Positions 7,786-13,141 of a DNA stretch of 13,141 nucleotides are shown one piece after another; position 1 is the stretch's first letter; the number at the start of each line of letters is the position of its first letter. The notes beneath the pieces were generated by a model. It was not told the origin of the DNA. It saw only the letters and a program-made list of their open reading frames with translations, and made no database searches. The translations under genes were made by a program, and so were the position numbers. Where the stretch lies: NCBI GenBank assembly GCA_036659415.1, contig JAVXCQ010000029.1, forward strand, positions 1 to 13,141, written 5' to 3'. This DNA comes from JAVXCQ01 sp036659415 (GTDB lineage: Bacteria; Bacillota; Negativicutes; Acidaminococcales; Acidaminococcaceae).

Positions 7786-7845
7786 CTTTTCTCCCTATCT
7801 ACACCGCTAGTAGGTACGGGGCTAGCCGCCACTACCGGCAGTAAT

Positions 7846-9864
7846 TTATCTCAGTCGCAGAGGCTTCGTCTTGGGTACTAGTTTTTGCCCCAAAGCACCC
7901 TTAACTACAATCAGGCGATCTCGGTATTCCGCTGCTCGCTCAAAATCCAGTTCCTTGGCGGCCACCGCCATTTGTTTTTCCAAGCCTTTCGCCAGTTTCT
8001 GCAGCTCCTGCTCGGATTTTTGTTTCAAGGCTTGCGCCCCGTAATCTGTGGTCGTAGCCTCTTCCGCCACCTTGGTCAGTCTGATTAAATCTACTACCTG
8101 TTTATGAATAGTAGTCGGAGTAATGCCGTGCCGCAGATTGTGCGCCGCTTGCTTTTCCCGTCTTCTCGTAGTTTCATCAATCGCTCGCTGCATAGAGTCC
8201 GTCATGCGGTCAGCATACATAATAACACGGCCGTGTTCGTTGCGTGCCGCACGACCGATGGTCTGAATCATGGCCGTATCAGAACGCAAAAACCCTTCCT
8301 TATCGGCGTCCAAAATGGCAATAAGCGATACCTCCGGCAAGTCCAAACCCTCACGCAAAAGGTTAATCCCTACCAAAACATCAAAAACACCGGCACGCAA
8401 ATCGTGAATAATCTCCGCTCGTTCTAGCGTCACAATCTCGGAATGTAAATAACGCACCTTCACCCCTGCCTGCTGCAAATAATCCGTCAAATCCTCAGAC
8501 ATTCGCTTGGTTAGCGTGGTCACCAATACCCGCTCCCCCGCCGCTGCCACCTTGTGAATTTCACTTAATAAATCATCAATCTGTCCCTTAATCGGACGAA
8601 TTTCAATCTGAGGGTCCAAAAGCCCCGTGGGGCGAATAATCTGCTCTACCACTTGCTCTGCCTCGCCTAGCTCATACTTGGCCGGGGTTGCCGACACATA
8701 GATGGCCTGCTGTCGTTGTGCTTGGAACTCGTCAAAGGTTAGGGGACGGTTATCCAGCGCCGAGGGCAAACGAAAGCCATAATCCATCAGCATGGTTTTG
8801 CGGGAACGGTCACCGGCAAACATGGCTCGCACCTGAGGCAAAGTCACATGGGACTCGTCTACCACCAGCAAAAAGTCCTGAGGAAAATAATTGACCAAGG
8901 TAAAAGGCGGTTCGCCGGCTTTTCTATTAGCCAAATGACGAGAATAGTTCTCAATGCCAGAGCAGTAGCCCATTTCATTCATCATTTCCAAATCATAATT
9001 GGTGCGCTGTTCTAAACGCTGGGCTTCCAGTAATTTGTTTTCTGCTTTTAAAACCGCCAAGCGCTCAGCCAATTCTACCTGAATATCCACCATAGCTCGT
9101 TCTAAGTTTTCTCGGGACGTCACATAGTGGGACGCAGGAAAAATTGCCACATGATTGCGCTTAGCCAGTACTTCACCGGTCAAAATATCCACTTCCATCA
9201 GACTTTCTACTTCCTCGCCAAATAGCTCAATCCGAATAGCTTTTTCGTTGTAGCCTGCCGGTACTACCTCTACCACATCGCCCCGCACACGAAACGTGCC
9301 CCGTTGAAAAGCAAGGTCGTTACGATTATACTGAATTTCCACTAATTTTTTGAGAATCGCCTGACGCTCAATCGTCTGACCTACCCGCAGGGACAGCACC
9401 ATATCGTAATAATCCTGTGGTGCGCCCAAACCGTAAATACAGGACACGCTGGCCACAATAATCACATCACGCCGTTCAAAGAGAGCACTGGTGGCAGAAT
9501 GGCGCAATTTATCAATTTCGTCATTAATGGACGAATCTTTTTCAATATAGGTATCGGTCTGGGGTAAATAAGCTTCCGGTTGGTAATAATCGTAATAGGA
9601 CACAAAGTATTCCACGGCATTTTCCGGAAAAAATGCCTTGAGCTCGCTGGCCAGCTGAGCTGCCAACGTTTTATTATGGGCTATCACTAGGGTGGGCTTT
9701 TGCACCTTACTGATAACCTGAGCAATGGTATAGGTTTTACCCGTACCAGTAGCCCCCAGTAGTACTTGGGTGCGCAGCCCTTGCTGCACACCAGCGGTTA
9801 ATGCGGCAATCGCTTGGGGTTGGTCGCCTGCCGGTTCAAAAGGTGCCTGTATTTTAAATTCCAT
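7846..9864 (-). CDS. uvrB: Excinuclease ABC subunit UvrB
   Basis: UvrB is the helicase-like ATPase that verifies damage and holds it for UvrC. Seen in order (672-residue numbering): Walker A GATGTGKT (37-44); the Tyr-rich beta-hairpin that wedges between DNA strands (about 90-116, YYDYYQPEAYLPQTDTY); the DESH Walker B (336-339); VSATP; GINLLREGLDLPE; and QTIGRAARN (helicase motif VI). A C-terminal UVR domain (about 623-655, ELDFERAAEYRDRL) contacts UvrA and UvrC. The length is typical. GTG and ATG are adjacent (9867 and 9864); the ATG is chosen because GGAG lies 7 bases upstream of it, against 4 for the GTG. It is the first gene of the uvr cluster and has candidate promoter boxes directly upstream. 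No GAAC-N4-GTTC LexA-like box is visible there. Confidence 0.98.
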   Translation of the reverse strand: MEFKIQAPFEPAGDQPQAIAALTAGVQQGLRTQVLLGATGTGKTYTIAQVISKVQKPTLVIAHNKTLAAQLASELKAFFPENAVEYFVSYYDYYQPEAYLPQTDTYIEKDSSINDEIDKLRHSATSALFERRDVIIVASVSCIYGLGAPQDYYDMVLSLRVGQTIERQAILKKLVEIQYNRNDLAFQRGTFRVRGDVVEVVPAGYNEKAIRIELFGEEVESLMEVDILTGEVLAKRNHVAIFPASHYVTSRENLERAMVDIQVELAERLAVLKAENKLLEAQRLEQRTNYDLEMMNEMGYCSGIENYSRHLANRKAGEPPFTLVNYFPQDFLLVVDESHVTLPQVRAMFAGDRSRKTMLMDYGFRLPSALDNRPLTFDEFQAQRQQAIYVSATPAKYELGEAEQVVEQIIRPTGLLDPQIEIRPIKGQIDDLLSEIHKVAAAGERVLVTTLTKRMSEDLTDYLQQAGVKVRYLHSEIVTLERAEIIHDLRAGVFDVLVGINLLREGLDLPEVSLIAILDADKEGFLRSDTAMIQTIGRAARNEHGRVIMYADRMTDSMQRAIDETTRRREKQAAHNLRHGITPTTIHKQVVDLIRLTKVAEEATTTDYGAQALKQKSEQELQKLAKGLEKQMAVAAKELDFERAAEYRDRLIVVKGALGQKLVPKTKPLRLR

Positions 9865-9889
9865 CACGTTTCTCCAATAATAATTATTA

Positions 9890-9914
9890 ATTATACTGCA
9901 CTGTCTTCATTATA
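9890..9914 (-). promoter_or_regulatory. Promoter region of the uvr cluster (two candidate -10 boxes)
   Basis: Two perfect TATAAT hexamers occur on the minus strand, at 9909-9914 and 9890-9895. Neither has a good -35 at 16-18 bases; TTGCTA upstream of the second would need a 19-base spacer. The nearer box predicts a start near 9883 and a leader of about 19 bases. A 12-base palindrome, TAATAATTATTA (9878-9889), sits between this box and the ribosome binding site; in such AT-rich DNA it may be chance. Confidence 0.5.
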
Positions 9915-9984
9915 TAGCAATTAACACGGGAAGAAAACCCGCAGCTTATTTTTTTTAATGTTGCTAATAACTAGCCACAGTCAC

Positions 9985-10020
9985 AAAAAAAGCGGAACCT
10001 CTCTAGTGAGAGGTTCCGCT
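9985..10020 (-). terminator. Rho-independent terminator of the right-hand autotransporter
   Basis: On the minus strand a perfect 13-base-pair stem (AGCGGAACCTCTC with its complement, loop of four bases, 9991-10020) is followed by TTTTTT. It begins 37 bases after the autotransporter stop codon and separates it from the uvr promoter. Confidence 0.93.
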
Positions 10021-10057
10021 GCCCTTTGTTACTGCTAGACCTTACTAAACTTCGTCC

Positions 10058-13000
10058 TTAGAAGCTATACAACATTCCTGCGGACAAGCCATAGACCTTA
10101 TGATTAGGACTGCCAGTAGCGCCGCCCAAATCCAGATAGTAACGAGAGTTTTTACCCATTTTACCTTTAAGACCAATGCCGTATTCAAAGAAAGTACCGC
10201 CCAAATCATCGCTGAGCAACACTCTTCTGCCATCGGCATTCATGTAGGTATCAACGCCGCCGGAGAACTCATGTCCCAAGGCTGCTTTGATGTAGAAATC
10301 AGTATCTTTAGCTACTTTTGTGCCAAAGGTAGAACCAAAACGTAGTGCCGTAGTATTAACGCCATCAGCATTAACCCGGAGCAAGCCGTCCTGTGTTTGT
10401 ACAGTAAAGTCTTCACTACCCAATTGACCCATCGTCAGTGATACCCGTGGTTCCACATACCATTTACTGTTCTTCAGTTCTTGGCGATAGCCATAAGCTA
10501 AGGAAGCAGCGTAAGCATTGGAGGAATATTCGCCCTTAGTTGCTTGTGCCACAGTCCCACCATAAGTTGTGAAGTCATTATCGACTTTTCCGTATTTCAA
10601 AGCGGCGTCAAAGAAGTGCCCTTTGTCATCGGTATACAAGCCATACACAGTGAGTGCCTTACTCTTGAGGTCGGTATCGCCGCCAAAGACATCGGCGCTA
10701 CCATTCAAATAACTGAAGGCTACGCCCACATTCCAATCCTTGCCCACAGCTCGGTCATAACCGATTTGAACACCGTTATAGGTAGTATCAGCGTCGCCAA
10801 ATCCTGTTTCTGCTCTTTGCTTGCCGCCGACATATTTACCCCAGACACCATTAGCTTCCGTTTTGCCACGCAGTTCTTCTGCCCGCTGCCAAATAGTTTC
10901 GTTTTCAGCAGTAAGCAGGGCTACCATTGCCGCCCGAGATTGTTGTGCCGCTTTCGGCGTGTTGGACAAAGCGGTTTTGTCGACTTTCACACCAGTTACC
11001 TTCACACTGGTTCCATCGTTTGCTAGTTCCGGCGTATAGGTATAGTTAAAAATCGTATTATCATACTGCACTGCCGCTACTGTCGTGGTACCCTTATCAA
11101 GATTATTCCCTGTAACAAGGGTTACTTGGTTATTTGGGTCAAACTGTGCTACGCCATTAGCGTCCAGTTGATTTTGGTAGCCATTACGCATACCTTGGTC
11201 AAAAATATGCAGGTTATTCGTTGCGCCTGCAGTAGTAGCGCCAGTAGTAGCAACAAGCTTATCGCCTGCAGCCACCACGCTGCTAGCTAACGTAGTTTGG
11301 TCACGGCCGTAGCCAATATCCACGCCGTTAGCATTGGTGCGCAGATACACTTCATTAGTACCGGTAGTCGTGAGTGTGCCCCCCACGGTCAAGGTGTTGT
11401 AGTCTGCTTTAGCTTGGTACTGCTCTGCACTGCGCAGGGTACCGTCCACCTCGTTAGTATTATAAAGCTTGAGGGTACTATCAGCCAAAGTTGCGTCACC
11501 AGTTACTGTCAAATCACCACTAGTTTGGAGCGTAGACTGTTCTTTAACGGTCAGGTCGCCGCCTACAGCAGAAGCGCCGGTATTTAGCAAGGTTACTGTG
11601 CTCCCTTGGGTAGGGTCAGCACTATTACCTGCCACCAGTAGATCCCCGGTAGTAATCGTCAGCATATCCGTGCTCACAAGCTGGGAACCATTAGCTAACG
11701 ACAAGGAACCAGCCTCATTTGCTGCCGCCCCACCATTACCGTCTGTAACGGTAGTAGTGCCTTTGCCTAACAAGACTACGGCAGAATTATCTAGCTTCAC
11801 TTCACCCGTGAAGTCCACCGCATTATTAAACACTACCGAGGTATTATTCTTCGCATCCAATGCCGTAGCATTCTTAGTCGCTACTGTGCCATGTGCACCA
11901 TCTTGCGCCACAGCCTTAATCGCAATTTTGCCGCCCTCAGTAAAAGCTGAAACTTGGAGACTGGCATTATCTAAAACCAGTGCTTGTGCTTTAGCTGAAT
12001 CGGCTCTAACGCCAACGGCAACATCAGTCCCCGTTGCCGTAGCACTAACTTCATCCGTAGTTAAAGTCATGGTGGAATTAGCTAGCACCACGCCTTGAGC
12101 GTCCGTTGTGTTAGTAATGTCGCCAGTGAAAAGAGGAATTTTAACACCTAGAATTTCCATAGTACCGGAAGTACTGCCGTTCGCCACTGCTTGCACCGTC
12201 TTAGCAGTTACTTGAAGCGTTGAACCGTCAGCCTGCAAAGCCGTAGCTGTAGCATTACCGGCTTTACCGCCACCCACGCCACCAGCACCGCCGGTTGCTG
12301 TAACGAGGATCTTTTGAACAGCAAGGTTTCCCTGGGTTTGCTGAAGATCTAGACCGCCAGCCACGGCGTTACCACCAAGATTACCTAACGTCATAGTTCC
12401 CGGCAAGTTACCAGAACCACCCAAGGCTCCAGAGCCGCCTTCGCCGCCGGTCGCTGTCACGGTAAAGTCTTGCGTTGCAGCGTTAATGTTGAGTGTACTA
12501 TTTTGCAATTTCATTCCATTAGCTGTAGCAGCGCCGCCAGCTTCGTTTGTCCCCGCGTGACCACTAGCACCGGTTGTACCGGCTGTGCCAGCTGCGCCAG
12601 GTTTGCCCGAAATAATGCCTGTGCCAGATGCCCCAAGAGCACCGCCGTCGCCAAGAGCACCGCCATCACCACCAGTACCGGCGTCGCCGCCTTTACCACC
12701 GGTCGCCGTTACCGTAAAAGCGTCGCCTAGCGTAATAGTAGCATTACTGCTGGCGATACCTAGTGCCGTAGCCGTACCGGCGGTGCCGCCGTTACCACCT
12801 GCCTCACCGTCGCCGCCGTCGCCACCGTCACCACCTGCGCCACCATTACCACCAGCGCCCACAGGAGTGCCTACGCCACCAGTGCCACCAGCACCACCAG
12901 CTCCGCCCTTACCACCGTCGCCACCTGTGCCACCGTCACCACCGGCGCCACCGTTACCACCGGTCGCCGTTACCGTAAAAGCACCAGTTACGTCAATGGA

Positions 13001-13141
13001 TACGCTGGCAGTCGTCACAATCCCGCTAGCACTAGCATTACCGGCGTTACCGCCATTATTACCAGCACCACCAGCGCCACCTGCGCCACCAGTGTTACCA
13101 CCGGTACCAGAGCCACCAGTGGCACCTGGTGCACCAGGGTT
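10058..13141 (-). CDS. Autotransporter (type Va secretion) with Gly-rich passenger, C-terminal 1027 residues; 5' end outside window
   Basis: The frame runs open from the window edge to a stop at 10058. A GTG at 13018 is an internal Val, because the Gly-rich sequence continues upstream in frame for 41 codons. Visible numbering: residues 1-300 hold Gly-rich segments alternating with short beta-strand segments ending in FTVTATGG or similar. Residues about 300-700 are Thr/Asn/Val/Gly-rich repeats typical of a beta-helix passenger. A probable linker helix, with AAMVALL and ENETIWQRAEELRG (about 725-760), leads into the autotransporter beta-barrel (about 765-1027). The barrel shows alternating aromatic/hydrophobic strands (GVWGKYVGG, YNGVQIGYDRAVG, FFEYGIGLKG, VYGLSAGMLYSF) and the terminal Phe used by BAM for outer-membrane insertion. 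The barrel assigns export; the role (adhesion, aggregation, surface layer) is inferred. A strong terminator follows. Confidence 0.93.
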   Translation of the reverse strand, partial: NPGAPGATGGSGTGGNTGGAGGAGGAGNNGGNAGNASASGIVTTASVSIDVTGAFTVTATGGNGGAGGDGGTGGDGGKGGAGGAGGTGGVGTPVGAGGNGGAGGDGGDGGDGEAGGNGGTAGTATALGIASSNATITLGDAFTVTATGGKGGDAGTGGDGGALGDGGALGASGTGIISGKPGAAGTAGTTGASGHAGTNEAGGAATANGMKLQNSTLNINAATQDFTVTATGGEGGSGALGGSGNLPGTMTLGNLGGNAVAGGLDLQQTQGNLAVQKILVTATGGAGGVGGGKAGNATATALQADGSTLQVTAKTVQAVANGSTSGTMEILGVKIPLFTGDITNTTDAQGVVLANSTMTLTTDEVSATATGTDVAVGVRADSAKAQALVLDNASLQVSAFTEGGKIAIKAVAQDGAHGTVATKNATALDAKNNTSVVFNNAVDFTGEVKLDNSAVVLLGKGTTTVTDGNGGAAANEAGSLSLANGSQLVSTDMLTITTGDLLVAGNSADPTQGSTVTLLNTGASAVGGDLTVKEQSTLQTSGDLTVTGDATLADSTLKLYNTNEVDGTLRSAEQYQAKADYNTLTVGGTLTTTGTNEVYLRTNANGVDIGYGRDQTTLASSVVAAGDKLVATTGATTAGATNNLHIFDQGMRNGYQNQLDANGVAQFDPNNQVTLVTGNNLDKGTTTVAAVQYDNTIFNYTYTPELANDGTSVKVTGVKVDKTALSNTPKAAQQSRAAMVALLTAENETIWQRAEELRGKTEANGVWGKYVGGKQRAETGFGDADTTYNGVQIGYDRAVGKDWNVGVAFSYLNGSADVFGGDTDLKSKALTVYGLYTDDKGHFFDAALKYGKVDNDFTTYGGTVAQATKGEYSSNAYAASLAYGYRQELKNSKWYVEPRVSLTMGQLGSEDFTVQTQDGLLRVNADGVNTTALRFGSTFGTKVAKDTDFYIKAALGHEFSGGVDTYMNADGRRVLLSDDLGGTFFEYGIGLKGKMGKNSRYYLDLGGATGSPNHKVYGLSAGMLYSF
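12633..12668 (-). repeat. Tandem 18-base repeat (two copies)
   Basis: Copies at 12633-12650 and 12651-12668 match at 16 of 18 bases, and each encodes the hexapeptide GDGGAL. This looks like a recent in-frame duplication within a Gly-rich block. Confidence 0.75.
12693..12982 (-). repeat. 29-base identical direct repeat pair (12693-12721 and 12954-12982)
   Basis: Two exact 29-base copies start 261 bases apart (87 codons, in frame). Each encodes AFTVTATGG plus the first base of the next codon. A degenerate third relative lies near 12446-12475, encoding DFTVTATGG. Exchange between the exact copies would remove or duplicate one whole rung with its Gly-rich loop without breaking the frame. Confidence 0.85.

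Larger units (their letters stand above)
12245..13141 (-). repeat. Glycine-rich GGX repeat region of the autotransporter passenger
   Basis: Five Gly-rich blocks, the first cut by the window edge, are dominated by GG-X triplets with X = A, D, N, T, K or V. They are separated by non-Gly strand segments. Block limits are roughly 13035-13141, 12779-12961, 12524-12700, 12353-12448 and 12245-12292. At the window edge the pattern GAPGATG is briefly collagen-like. In the DNA this appears as degenerate CCACCN/GCCACC trinucleotide-type repetition. Confidence 0.9.

Noticed and set aside
9878..9914. LexA/SOS box before uvrB
   Set aside because: Neither a GAAC-N4-GTTC nor a CTGT-type LexA pattern is present; the only palindrome is an AT-only 12-mer that may be chance.
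9926..9956. Plus-strand terminator (CGGG/CCCG followed by eight T)
   Set aside because: The stem is only four base pairs, the T-run is separated from it by several bases, and no plus-strand gene needs it. The A-run on the minus strand could equally be an upstream promoter element.
11469..12098. 209-codon open frame on the plus strand
   Set aside because: It lies wholly antisense to the autotransporter passenger. Its Ser/Thr/Val/Pro-rich composition mirrors the repeat DNA of the opposite strand, with no ribosome binding site or known domain.
12470..12730. Cys/Thr-rich 86-codon plus-strand frame
   Set aside because: It is a shadow of the Gly-rich GGX codons read on the opposite strand.
12779..12961. 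CRISPR-like or satellite array in the repetitive DNA
   Set aside because: Repeats are degenerate trinucleotide-type units following a Gly-rich reading frame, with no constant-length spacers.
13016..13018. GTG at 13018 as the start of the right-hand autotransporter
   Set aside because: The frame stays open for 41 more codons to the window edge with the same Gly-rich composition. There is no ribosome binding site or signal peptide at this point, so the gene starts beyond the window.

Overview
All genes in this window lie on the minus strand, so they are transcribed from right to left. The coding content is a complete nucleotide excision repair cluster (uvrB, uvrA, uvrC), a rubredoxin gene, a small membrane-protein gene and a Cof-type HAD phosphatase gene. 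This block is flanked on both sides by partial genes for large exported surface proteins. The right-hand one ends in a classical type V autotransporter beta-barrel, so the host has an outer membrane. The left-hand one starts with a Sec signal peptide and continues as beta-helix-like repeats. An outer membrane, a rubredoxin (typical of anaerobes), Gram-positive-like uvrB-uvrA-uvrC order, strong AGGGAG/GGAGG-type ribosome binding sites and a base composition near 50% GC together suggest a diderm Firmicute of the class Negativicutes. Genus cannot be fixed from the sequence alone.

Layout in transcription order. (1) 13141-10058: 3' part of an autotransporter with a Gly-rich, repeat-built passenger and a C-terminal barrel, closed by a strong terminator at 9985-10020. 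(2) 9864-3101: uvrB, a 60-base gap, uvrA, then uvrC, whose ATG overlaps the uvrA stop (ATGA). A promoter region lies just before uvrB, and no LexA-like box was seen. (3) 3007-2849: rubredoxin, with its own consensus-like promoter whose -35 box overlaps the uvrC stop codon, a 16-base perfect palindrome in its leader, and a terminator at 2808-2840. No terminator separates it from uvrC, so read-through from the uvr genes is also possible. (4) 2735-1564: a two-gene operon of a four-helix membrane protein and a Cof-type phosphatase, with an extended -10 promoter and a terminator at 1495-1527. (5) 1285-1: the 5' part of a second large surface protein, with a strong promoter at 1434-1461 and a roughly 140-base leader carrying a perfect 12-base inverted repeat.

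UvrA, UvrB and UvrC act together: UvrA2-UvrB finds damage, UvrB verifies it, and UvrC cuts on both sides. The rubredoxin and the membrane protein/phosphatase pair have no evident functional tie to repair. The two flanking surface proteins share a recognisable repeat rung and look like members of one adhesin family.

The least ordinary part is the right-hand passenger. Glycine-rich loops of decreasing length are inserted at what looks like the same turn of successive beta-helix rungs, and near-identical in-frame DNA repeats there could drive length variation. I did not find a clearly new multi-gene system.
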